From: Siphonodentalium dalli
Lineage: Eukaryota > Mollusca > Scaphopoda > Gadilida > Siphonodentaliidae
DNA length: 64,000 nucleotides
Direction of reading: 5' to 3'
Assembly (NCBI GenBank): GCA_032622095.1
Contig: CP136063.1
Span: 28,832,987-28,896,986 of the forward strand
The position numbers were made by a program, and so were the translations under genes. Of this stretch, positions 48,801-59,289 are shown piece by piece (position 1 is the stretch's first letter; the number at the start of each line of letters is the position of its first letter). The notes under the pieces were generated by a model. The model had not been told where the DNA came from, searched no databases, and saw nothing but the letters and a program-made list of their open reading frames with translations.

Positions 48801-51800
48801 TGTATTCACATACCGGTACTTCTATTATCCAGTGTATAATATAGCACTGCATTAATTTACAGTTTCCATTATTGTATCTATAGGCAAAGAAGGCAAGGAA
48901 GGAAGATAATTGCCTAAAGGGGAAAAAGGAAAAAAGTAGAGAGCAGATGTGCAAAAAGTTATCAGAAACTTGGTTGGAGAAAACTGCTGCCAGGGTGAGT
49001 TAATTATTTGAATTTATTTAATAGTACATTAATGCGGCTCAAGATTTGTTGTCCAATAAGTTACAGGTACCGGTATGTAGATATACAGGGATTATTTTTA
49101 TACGCCCCTTTTGAAAAAAAGGTCGTATTATGGAAATGGGGTTGTCCGTCCGTATTTGGTTTCCAGATGATAACTTTAGATTAAATAAGAGTGAACTGAA
49201 CCAAATTTGGAATGTTAGTTTACCACACAAAAAATACAGATCAAGTTCGAATATGGGTTTCGTCCGCATGATTTTGACTAAGTTATGCCCCTTTTTCGAA
49301 TTACTGGATTTGCAGTTTACGGATGATAACTTTTAGATTGAATCAATTGAACTGAATCAAATTTGGTATGTTAGTTTACCACACCAAACACAGATCAAGT
49401 TCGAATATGGGTTTCGTCCGCATAATTTTGACTGAGTTATGCCCCTTTTTCGACTTAGATTTCACCTGATTTGCGGTTTCCAGATGATAACTTTAGATTG
49501 AATCGAGTGAACTGAACCAAGTTTCAAACAAATTAATTAAACCTTGCCCCACATTACTCCAGAAAGGGCGTATTGTCCTCACGCCCTGACGGCGTGCTCT
49601 TGTTTATTTTGCAATATACAACAAAAAAAATCATAATTTCACTATAGAATTTCACATTTTAAACTCGGACACTCCACTCCCTGTTGGTGGATACCAAAGT
49701 TGATGAGTCTTCATTTGGTGATGGTACACCTCAATTGTAATCCCAAGTTAAACTTCACAAAACTCATTGTAATCCCAAGTTAACAAAAATTTCTTTTAAA
49801 ACTTTGTAATCAGTTAAATATTTAAGATGGGAGAACAGGCTGTCAGTCTACTGATTTATTTTATAATTCATCATTTTCAAACCACAGGATGAAAAGCCTA
49901 AGCAGAAAGCCATACCAGAAAAAACTCAGACTTCTGCTACCCCACAGACGTCAGCAGAAAAGTCACCCCAGACTCAAGAATTAGTGAAACAGGTAAAATA
50001 ATTTTATTTTTTTTACTTGTCCCTAATAATTTGAGGAGAAATGTTAAATCAAGCTAGCTAGGTCATATGATATTTCACATTTCATATTAAAGTCATCTGA
50101 TCTAGACTGAATTCTGATTGCACTGACGTAGTAAATGGAATAAAATATTGGCGAGTTCAATTTTCCTCTTGACAATCAGGGACCCACCCCTAATTTATAA
50201 AATATTTGAAATATTTGGAAGTTTGTCGCAATTGAAAATTCGACAAAAGCTGTTCGATTTTCACTTTTTCATGAATCACATGGAAATCGGTTACATCTGC
50301 TTATATTAGTGATTATATTCTTAGTAGAAGTATCAATGGGGTTAAAATAGTGACCAGATAGCTGATATGTCCTTGTACCCTGGAAGTTTTTGCCAACCCC
50401 TCCCCCCCTTCCCCACTCCGAGTTTACAAGCATTTAAAGATGCAGTACAACTTTCAGTTTTGGTACAAATTAATGTGATGAATTTTGACATCAAGCTTTG
50501 ATATACATGTACCTCCTTACTGACAGACATGTTCAAATTCGTTTTGTTTTATATGTTTTTTATTTTTCAGCTTGGAAATATCGGCCATCTATTAGAGAAA
50601 ACGCTGGAGAAACAGGAGACAATAGACCGCAAGTTGGAGAAAACACTGGAGAAACAGGAGACAATAGAGCGCAAGTTGGAGAGCTTTACAGACTTGCTAA
50701 ATTGCCGCCAATGTTTGCGCTCTAGATATAAGGTATTGTACCCAGCGAACAACAATTTTAATAAAAAGAGTTCGGGATCAATCCACTGTTTTTAGTGTAA
50801 ACAAAGAACGCGCATTACAATAATGATACATGGAAATAATCTGAAAAAAGATATTTATGGTTATAGGATTTTTAAGAAGGTTATTTGGGGGATTTGAAAA
50901 CAAGCGGAATGGTTTTATTATGTCATCTCCCCTGTGATGAATATCCTGAGTGGTGTGGGAACGCAACGTTATAATAATAAGAAATCTGAGTAATATATAA
51001 CCACTCGGTTGTTTGTGTTCCAATTGTTTAGAACTTTAGATTCATTTATAGTTTGTATTTATTATACTCACAACCTCACATGAGAGTATGTAAATACTGG
51101 ATAATTACTCCACCATATTAGATCATGCGGCCTCGATAATTGTGTCATCGGCATCAATCATTTGTGACAGCTATTAACTCTAATATATGAAAAAAATTTC
51201 AATTTCAGAAATTGAATGTGAGGGACGTCATAAATGTGGCTTCAGGTGATGCCTTGCCATCATCTCCCTTGGCGTCACCCATATCTAAATATATGATGTC
51301 GCCTAAGACTCCTGTGTCTAATGGGACACTTCAGACTACTGTGTCTAATGGGACAGTTCAGACTCCTGTGTCTAATGGGACACTTCAGACTCCTGTGTCT
51401 ACAGAAAATTGCCCGTCTCCAGCTCACAATACTGTGTCTACTGAGAGTGACATATCAAATGGCGGTACAAATCCGAACGATTCACAACCGGTCCATGATA
51501 GTGGTGAGTGTAATTTTGATATAAAAAAAAAATTGGGGCTCCATGCAACAACCGGGTTTCAGAATCATGATGCTTATGACCTCTCCAGGGCAGAACCTCA
51601 TTTGAATCGAGTATGGTAAATATTTATTGTCCCCCGAATTTTTTTTTTGGGGGACTATCAAAATCAGCGGTGTCCGTGCATGCGTCCGGAAATGATTTCT
51701 GGATGATAACTTAGCCACCTTTTCGGGAGACACTGTGGTCGGCTGACCTTTTATTCAAATTAAGTCATCTGAGACCCGTATGGCAATGTAATGATTGTAT

Positions 51801-52943
51801 CAGAAAATGTGCCCTCTTTTCCTTCGAAAATGCATATAGGAAAAGCAGAACTATGATGGGGATATAATCAATTACAGGGCAAGTCCATATTTCTCCAACA
51901 GGACCTACTTTTAGTATTACACAATATTCTGGTCATAGAAAAAATTAACAATTTAATCTGTACAATACTACAATGTACATACAGCTACATGTGTGCACAA
52001 CTACACGTACATGTATTCAACGTTGTAGTATTGTGCTTTTGCTCTATTTGTAAATATGCACTTTCGTCCATTGAAGTATGAATATTCAAACAGATTTTTC
52101 TCCCTTACAGATCTAGTTAGCATTGGAGAAAGCATCCATGGAGTACGGATGAAAAGGGATGTTTTCGATCGTTGCCGTAACACAGCAAAAAATGCAACGA
52201 AATATGGCTTAAATTTATTGGAGAAGTTGGTTACGAAGGAGGAGTGCGGGCATTCAGAGAGGAGGATGACGATATATGGGGATGCCAAGGGAACATACCC
52301 TTTGGATACACATAAAAGAAGAGCTATTAGAAGTAAGTACCGGCATAATTATTTTCACTCCCCTACAAACTCCCTTTCATTTAAAGTGGCATTGTCAACT
52401 CTTTTAAAAAAAAAAACAATATTCCTCCAGTAAGTGGGTATTCTGTTAATTGCCAAACGAAAGTTAACACACTATAGTTGTGATAACGTCAACAATTCTA
52501 AAAAAAATCCAAAACCACTGGACCGATTTGACTGAAATTTGATATGAATTTTCCTTGGGTGACTTAAATTCATGCTTGAAAATTAGGGACTGCTCTGCCA
52601 ATAAGGGGCCAAATAAAAGGCACATAACTCTATTTCCATTCTCAACTCTAAAAAAAATCTTTTCACAGTTCTCATGCAGGACTGAAATTTGGATTTGGAT
52701 ATTCCTTGGGTGACCTATGTTCATTTAAACATGCTAATTGTGAATTGGTTAAGTGATTGGCGCATGCATGATGAATACAATAATATTTCATTTTGATCCA
52801 CTTTAATTTCAGGCCAAATATTTGCTGAATTCCATCAAGACGCCAGCAGTGTCCAACAGGAAGCCATTTGGAAGTCACTTCTGGGTCCCCTGAACAATAA
52901 AATTCGGGGTGTAAGAAATGGCAACTACAAAGATCTAAATTAA
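45851..52943 (+). CDS. Coiled-coil and BEN-like-domain protein of the giant element, 10 exons
   Basis: Exons (plus): 45851-46037, 47154-47266, 47524-47763, 48307-48381, 48884-48994, 49888-49992, 50571-50732, 51209-51503, 52111-52332, 52813-52943. All junctions are GT-AG and all phases agree, giving 546 residues with no internal stop. Domains in order: a possible small barrel (YSVGDRVLVPLRGFGDCFGTIG); four 19-residue repeats around EPGVRDDTADKVVVKKTIQ; Lys-rich segments; a coiled coil with LEKTLEKQETI duplicated; a Ser/Thr-rich linker with repeated QTPVSNGTL; and a C-terminal BEN-like domain (about 430-546: LVSIGESIHGVRMKRDVFDRC, LLEKLVTKEE, HKRRAIRSQIFAEF, IWKSLLGPLNNKIRGVR). BEN domains bind DNA. 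Inferred role: the partner that recognises the subterminal repeats, analogous to plant TnpA. An upstream frame from 45584 lacks domain character; I chose the ATG of MAVFMKYAL. Confidence 0.8.
46260..47000. repeat. Intronic low-complexity and dispersed repeat
   Basis: This lies in the first intron of the BEN-like gene. It contains a 26-base G-run near 46424-46450, GACCGACCC and CCTACCTACCCTA motifs near its two ends, and a GATGGCCGCTGCCCGCTGGC block. Probably a nested element. Confidence 0.5.
49090..49610 (+). repeat. Intronic repeat with GATGATAACTTTAGATT units
   Basis: Three imperfect units of TTTCCAGATGATAACTTTAG and AACTGAACCAAATTTGG lie between ACGCCCCTTTT (49103) and GGGCGTATTG (49566). 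The ends look weakly inverted. Non-coding. It interrupts the intron between exons 5 and 6. Confidence 0.6.
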
Positions 52944-52985
52944 TATTATAAATATGGAGCTTCCTGAAATCTTGCGAAAACCCAG

Positions 52986-53056
52986 TGCCAATGCAATCTC
53001 TTATATATGCGAGTCTCCCATAGAGAGACTTGCATATATAAGAGAATGCACTGGCA
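52986..53056. repeat. Hairpin with the shared CCAATGCA-TCTCTTATATA arm
   Basis: The arms TGCCAATGCAATCTCTTATA and its complement surround a short loop. The hairpin core is shared with the TTAA MITEs. A downstream GGGGTTAA at 53098 could be one end of such an element, but no matching left end was found. It lies just beyond the BEN-like gene stop codon. Confidence 0.75.
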
Positions 53057-53113
53057 ATGAACTTTAATGCTGCACCAGGGGAAACTCCCATCATAGAGGG
53101 GTTAAACCAGTCC

Positions 53114-53119
53114 AAATAA
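53114..53119 (+). promoter_or_regulatory. Candidate poly(A) signal AATAAA of the BEN-like gene
   Basis: AATAAA lies 171 bases after the stop codon, downstream of the hairpin. Confidence 0.4.
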
Positions 53120-53900
53120 AGGACTTATTATTCACATATTTTACCAAGCTTCTTCTAGAATTATAATATTAGATCGAAACACTGAGAAGCGCACAATATG
53201 CATGTAACAAGTTTTATATAATTCCCTAGGTATAAAATAATAAAAATGAATTAACCGATGACCACTGTCTGGAAACACTTCTATTAATTAACATTGATTT
53301 TATTTTGAATTTTCTGGTATAATAAACCTGCATGCTTATAATTAAACAATTGGATTATGGTAAAGTCAGATAAATTTCATCGTTTAGAAAGTTTCTGACA
53401 TTAATTCAGTTTATATGCACATGCATCTTTTAGAATTAATGTATTGTTAAACTTGTCCACAGTTTCATGGATATTTATAGAATTTGATTTGAACAAACTA
53501 GTAATGTTTACTGGTAATTATAACTGGTAATGCATGTAACTGGTAATTAATTTAATGAAACTTTTGATTCACATAAACCTGATCCAGTAATTTGCTTAAA
53601 ATGCTAATTATGTTGATCTATATATATATGCACATATCTTGCTTGAGCTGTCTTATTCATGTCAGTTCATTTCATTAAATATATTTACATTTCATATATC
53701 CTTGTTCCATCTCATTGACCAATGCGGGCCAGCATATACAAAGATCGACACGTTATACAGTAAAATCGAACTGGATTTCTCAGTTCTATATAGGGTTGAA
53801 AATTTGACATGTGATACAGAACAAGGGTATATATAGTACAAGAAATGATGGAACCATATTGTGGTATGGGTTTTATGTCTATTCTGACTGAACTTTTCAA
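53120..53900. other. No gene; right internal flank of the giant element
   Basis: AT-rich non-coding sequence between the BEN-like gene and the right subterminal repeat array. No features recognised. Confidence 0.4.
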
Positions 53901-53924
53901 TTGAAATAATTTATATTTCAGTAA

Positions 53925-54267
53925 AAATTTTGAGATTTCAGTAAAGTTTTGGAGATAATTTGACTCAAGTAGTGAAATTTCACTGAAATTTTGGTGAAAT
54001 TTCACTGAAATCTTGGTAAAATTTGACTAAATTTTTTACTGTTATTTTGGTGAATTTTTGGTGAAATTTCACTGAATTTTTGGTGAAATTTCACTGAAAT
54101 TTTGGTGAAATTTCACTGAAATTTTGGTGAAATTTCACTGAAATTTCGGTGAAATTTCACTGAAATTTTACTGAAATTTTGGTAAAATTTGACTAAATTT
54201 TTTACTGTTATTTCAGTGAAATCTCAGTGAAATTTCAGTGAAATTTTACTCAACATTTTCTCTTGGG
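53925..54267 (-). repeat. Right terminus and subterminal repeats of the giant element
   Basis: A dense array of TTTCACTGAAATTTTGGTGA-type units, about twenty copies or partial copies in both orientations, is followed by the inverted end ATTTTCTCTTGGG. The array is longer and more regular than the left one. Confidence 0.88.
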
Positions 54268-54430
54268 TTACCAGCGGTATCATACAATCTCAAACTCATA
54301 GAACATGACTGTGTGAGGTTGTAGACTGTGTGACAACTCGACACGTTCAACAGACATCTCTGCAAGAGTTGGACCAATCTCTGGTTGGGGAATGGATCTA
54401 ATCGTTTATACCAGATGCTTTCTCATTTTC
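54268..54430 (+). pseudogene. Tc1/mariner-like transposase relic, 3' part
   Basis: It begins LPAVSYNLKLIEHD, which aligns with the WPxxSPDLNPIEHVWD block carrying the third catalytic residue. It then shows a decayed C-terminus with QLDTFNRHLCKSW-like sequence and stops. It continues the relic that ends at 34503. Confidence 0.8.
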
Positions 54431-54439
54431 TGGCATACA

Positions 54440-55510
54440 CAATCAGTCTGGTGTAGTCTATATCGAACAGGTTTATAATAGTGCTGGTCGAGCACAACAG
54501 ATTCATTGTGGCAAGTGCGATGAGCCATGTTCCCCGGTCTGGTATAATCCGACCTGTATTATATATAAGAAACACCATCAAATGTAGCAGGTACATAATG
54601 ACATGTATGATGAGCCTGTGTAGTGCACATATGTGGAAGCTATTGTCATATAGTGACCATAATTTGATGCAACAAATGCATACCAAACATGTTGGCTAAT
54701 ATGAATCGATATAATGCCCCAAAAGTCAGTTTTAAGCTGGATTTGTTAAATTTCATGATCGTTTCTTATGTATTTCTAAACGTGTCCCTAAGTGCACCTC
54801 ACTAACAAAGTGGTAATCATCAGAGGTATGTTAGCAACTCATGGTCATATTGTCGAATTTGGAAGAAAATGCCTTGTTACATTTTCAACTCAAGTACGAT
54901 GATGTGGAGAAAATGTGCCATCTGACATGACACATTGTTCGAATTTAATGAAATAGAGCTATTCGACTGATCAACCATCTACAATTTGAATGGTTCTGCA
55001 AAAATGTAGTTAGTCTTGTAACAGAATAACACGGATGTTGTGTTATGAAGTACTCATTGCTTAAATAATTGGTTTTCACTTTCAATGACAACAGAGCTAT
55101 TTTAATCACATCCGACCGAAAACTGGCTGAACAAGGGCATGTAATCCTTGGTACATTCGAATTATACACATTCTATTGATCTATTATACATTAGACACAC
55201 CCTCTTAATTTGTTTCTGTCCATATTATAACGTTAAACTATTATGAAGGTAGTCACAGCAATGCAATGAACCGCTTATGGTGAAACTACTTCCAGTACAT
55301 ATGATAGTATATTTTTCATATATTTCTTATATAAGCATCCTGAGATTATCAAGCAGGAACATTGTGGCATGTAACATTAGCCTGGTGTAGCATATGCCAA
55401 TATGTTATCATGTACAAGAATCACAATATCATATAGCAGGTACAGAACAGCATAATCATGGAGCTGATTTAGTCAAATCGGACATGTTATCATATAACAA
55501 TCTTACTTAG
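54440..55510 (+). repeat. Minisatellite-related units, right flank
   Basis: Units with GTGTAGTCTATATCGAACA and GCGATGAGCC (54440-54620) and GCCTGGTGTAGCATATGCC (about 55378-55500) match the array at 32935-33405. The remainder is unassigned and non-coding. Confidence 0.6.
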
Positions 55511-56570
55511 CAGAGAGGTTCCACGGTTGTACTAAAACATTCCTATTATGGCGGTCATTTTGGCAGTTATCTTTATTTTAACTACCAGCACATAGTTTAA
55601 TATTGCCTATGTCACTATAGAGTGTACCACAATAATTATGACGGAGTCTTACAGAGTTGAAATATTTAACGTTTGTATGCAAAAATGACAATGGTGTAAA
55701 ATTTACGCTGTCATTTTGGCAGACATCTTGGATTTTTATAGACATCTTATGGACCACCCCTGAAATTCCTTGAATTAGTATGTCTCAGAGATATGCCTGT
55801 GAGTCTTACAACTTTTATATCCCAGAATTAACCCCCAAAAAAGTAAATTTGAACGAAAATTCAAGATTTGTTCCATTTTGATGGCTATTTTGGCAGTAAT
55901 TGTTGTATAACTATAGCAATTTTGGATAAACAATGTGATACTGTTTTTGCATGTCCAGACAATTATTATTGTGTACATTACAGAGCTCTTAACGGACATA
56001 GCGTGGTTGGAATAATACTAATGTACTATGTGGGTGATTTGATAGTCGTTTTTTTAAACGTATACATGGTCCGGCGGTAACCCAGAATACTCAACATGAC
56101 TCGAAATTGATAGTAAATGACTACTCTCAATATTCCGAGAAGAAATTCCCATATAGCCCATAAAATTTCTGGGATAATTTAGAAAGAAGTGTAGAATTTA
56201 AGAAAAATCAGCATTTTTTTTTTATTTTGGCGGCCATTTTGGGATATTTTGGGGGATGGCTAACAAAATGAGTTTAAATAAATGCGCATATGTATGGCGA
56301 ATACCTAACAATTAACTACACCATCATATGTCAAATATTTTTTCTGTTATCGCCGTATAACTAGAGATAGGGTCATAACCGGAAATTTAGTGACCCCATT
56401 GGGCGCCATCTTGGATTTGGCGGCCATTTTGAATTTTTTAAAATAGGTCCATATCAGAAATTGATCCATATATGTCCATAATGATATGTGAGAAGTTTCA
56501 TGCTTCTACTCAAAAGTGCATGATTCCAGATTTTATCTGCCTTAACCGCTCTACTATACATTGGTATCAC
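55490..56570 (-). repeat. ATGGCCGCC-rich dispersed repeat, inverted copy
   Basis: It is the inverted counterpart of 31440-32740. Blocks such as TTGGCGGCCATTTT, CATATGTCAAATATTTTTTC and TTTCTGGGATAATTTAG are complements of blocks there. Non-coding. Confidence 0.7.
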
Positions 56571-56732
56571 TGGGCAAATGTTTGTGCCATCATTAATTAT
56601 CTTCATGTCAACAGGTCTCCCAGACATTCTTGTTGCTGATAGTGGCTTTATGAATGGAATTTTATCCCATGTTTATCTCAGATACAAATTGCCTGTTTGA
56701 AAGATAAAGTTTATTTTTACTATTAATATTAA

Positions 56733-56850
56733 CCATTTCATGACCAGAGTTGTGCTGGTGAGACCCTGTGCTTGTGCATTCTCTTATATATGCTCCCATG
56801 GGAAGCCTCCCATATAAAAGAGAATGCACTGGCTTTCCAGGTCATGGTAA
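56733..56850. mobile_element. Possible short TTAA hairpin element
   Basis: The left TTAACCATTTCATGACC (from 56729) and the right GGTCATGGTAA (56840-56850) are imperfect inverted ends. They surround a hairpin with TGTGCATTCTCTTATATATG arms. Only the left side has a clean TTAA, so this is tentative. Confidence 0.5.
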
Positions 56851-56969
56851 TTTTGTTAAGGCAATAGGCATCCAAATAAATGATGTATGTCATATTCTTG
56901 CAGGGATGTCGCCACTGTGTTGGGGGGGGGGGGGGGGGGTGATTTACAGATTTGTTCAATGAAATGTAA

Positions 56970-57640
56970 TTTTTGAGCTCACATCTTCTCTAGACTGAAT
57001 GGGTTCATATTTGGTGTAGATGTTCCCTAGGTGACTTGCATTCATATTTGTTTAAATGAGGTCACTCTATCAAATGGTTATGAAGGCAGGGCCATAACTC
57101 TTGCTCTCCATAGTAATTCTTAAAAACTACCTCTTCTGCTGTACCATCAGGTTGAACGGGTTCATATTTGGTATGAACAGTCCTTGGGTGACCTGGAGTT
57201 CAGATTTTTTTTTCAAATGGGGTCATTGGTTTTAAATGGGGTCAACTTGTCAACTAGGGGTCAAGCAAAGGAAAGTTTTCCTCTTAATATGCTTCCTTCA
57301 CACAGACCATCAGGTCTATTTTATTGATATTTAGTATGAAGGGTTCTTTGGTATCTGGGATTCAAATTTATTCAGATGGGGTCACCAGATTAAATAGACT
57401 GGGACCAGGGACATAACTGTATGTCTCTATAGTAATACTTAAAAATGTCTTCTCAAGAGAGGTTGGACTATTTAGCTTACATATAGTATGGAGGATCCTT
57501 TAGTGACTGAGATTCAGATTTGTTAACATGAGGTCAACCTGTCAAGAAATGACGGGGCTATGGGGACTTCACTTAAAACATCTACCTTGGAACTACCTGA
57601 CTGATTAATCTTGACATATATATGTTGTTTTCGGGTTCAT
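56970..57640 (+). repeat. Interspersed repeat, copy of the 29577 family
   Basis: Units with GGTTCATATTTGGTGTAGAT, TGTTCCCTAGGTGAC and AGGGCCATAACTCT match 29577-30420. A G-run at 56922-56939 precedes it. Confidence 0.65.
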
Positions 57641-59289
57641 GGATAATTGGGCTTCAAACATGTCTAAATAGTTTATAAAACGGTGCTTGTGAGATTGGAA
57701 ATTTCGAACAATTGAGAAAGTTTGAGACGTCAGTTGTGAAATTCTAACCTAAGACTTCGGAATCTGGAGCCCGGTCAGGAGGGGATATGTTTAGCTGGAG
57801 GGGGATCTGTAGTGTTCCATTGGTAATTTAAAGGTAGATATTCGCTGATCGACATGAAGCCTCTCTAGCCACATATCCTGTGTAGATCCGCTTCTTTTAA
57901 AGTGATTATGAAAAGTTCTGACTGTTATGGTCTCAAGAGTCCCAGTCTTATCAGTCTTTGCAGTCTGGTGAGCGACCCCACAGTCTTTGACTGTCTTGTT
58001 ATATTTAAATCCTAATTTGTGAGATATAACCAATCTCATAAGTTTATGCTGACATCCATCTCGGCCTGGTGGCCAGTTTTACCAGAAATTTGTGTTATGC
58101 GCCAGAATACACACAACGTGAAACCTTAAAGAGCGTTTCAAAAGTTTTAACCGTAAATTATTAACGAAAATACGCCCCCACTGAACTCTATATTAACTGA
58201 TGATTATATCATTATAATAAATATATATTGTTGTCACTTCCCACAAACTGGGATAGAAATTTTACAATTACAAATTTAAATTAAATCCTGCTGAAATTGA
58301 ATACTTAATAAAGTCTCATAGAATTTTAAAAGGTCGGCTAGCTAAAGCTAAAAAATGTGTACGGTTAACCTTAAGTGTGTATAATTCGGGCAGAAATGTG
58401 AAAAAATACTGTAATATACATTAATTTGCAGCTGAAATACCATTCCAATTTGCCTGAATATTGAGCTTTCAAAACGTTGGGAGGGGCTGCAGCCCTCCAA
58501 GGCCCACTCCCGGCCCATGCGGCTATGATGCAATGCAGTTCACTTGTTCTGTCTTGCTTAACATTTTTCGACCGGCAGATCGATACTAGTATACGAATAT
58601 ATAATATTATTATAATTTGAGTGTTTACCGTCCGATTTTTGTAACTGAAGAGTCAAAACTATACAGAAATTGTTGTATATTTAACAATGCATAGTTGATT
58701 TAGAAGTTTGAGCGCACACTGAAAAGATAACATTTTAACTAGGAATTATACACCTGAGTCTTGTGTCATGTTACGCAATGTTTATTCAAATGACGGCCGA
58801 TACCAGCGAAGCCGTGACAGAAGGCTACTCAAGGGGAATAACTCTATCAGCTTATATGAGACTATATCGTAAAGCGGTAGGCTTACCAAGGGACAGTTGT
58901 GTAATGTGAAATTTGCTAATTTATTTAGAAACCAGTACATCTCAGATCACAGAATTGAACCTCCAATAGATAGTGCATGTGATGAACATGATGTAGATCC
59001 GAAGTATCCCTGAAAAATAGAAAATAAAACACTGTAATAAGTATACATGTACATGAAGATGTAACATACAGTCTCGCAAAAAGTTCATAACGAGTTGAAA
59101 TAACATACACCTCACAACACTTGGTATTGTGTCGTAGAGCACTGGGGTGGGTCCTGAGGAAAGCCATCCATTGCTACCACAAAGTATTTGTAATGGCTCT
59201 GAGTCTTATTAGGCAGGGTCTATGGAACAATAAGTCTACGTTTAGTCTTCTATGCATTTATTTTGTCCTCAACGATGCAAACGGAACAC
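57641..59289. other. No gene seen
   Basis: Short open frames on both strands show no recognisable domain. The minus-strand frame at 57791-58039 is the longest plausible one but has no support. Confidence 0.35.

Larger units (their letters stand above)
34504..54267. mobile_element. Giant CACTA/EnSpm-like transposon (19,764 bp) with two divergent genes
   Basis: The ends are inverted CCCAAGAGAAAAT (13 of 13), followed by subterminal arrays of AAATTTCAGTGAAATTT and its complement. TT is duplicated on both sides (34502-34503 and 54268-54269). Removing the element with one TT restores a Tc1 relic's reading frame through CIDLPAVSYNLKLIEH, where the usual family sequence is DWP-x-SPDLNPIEH. This fixes the boundaries independently. 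It contains an 11-exon DUF4218-type transposase (minus strand), a 10-exon BEN-like gene (plus strand) and several nested small elements. CACTA elements normally end CACTA/CACTG with 2-3-bp duplications. The CCCAAG ends differ, so the superfamily call rests on the transposase. Confidence 0.88.
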
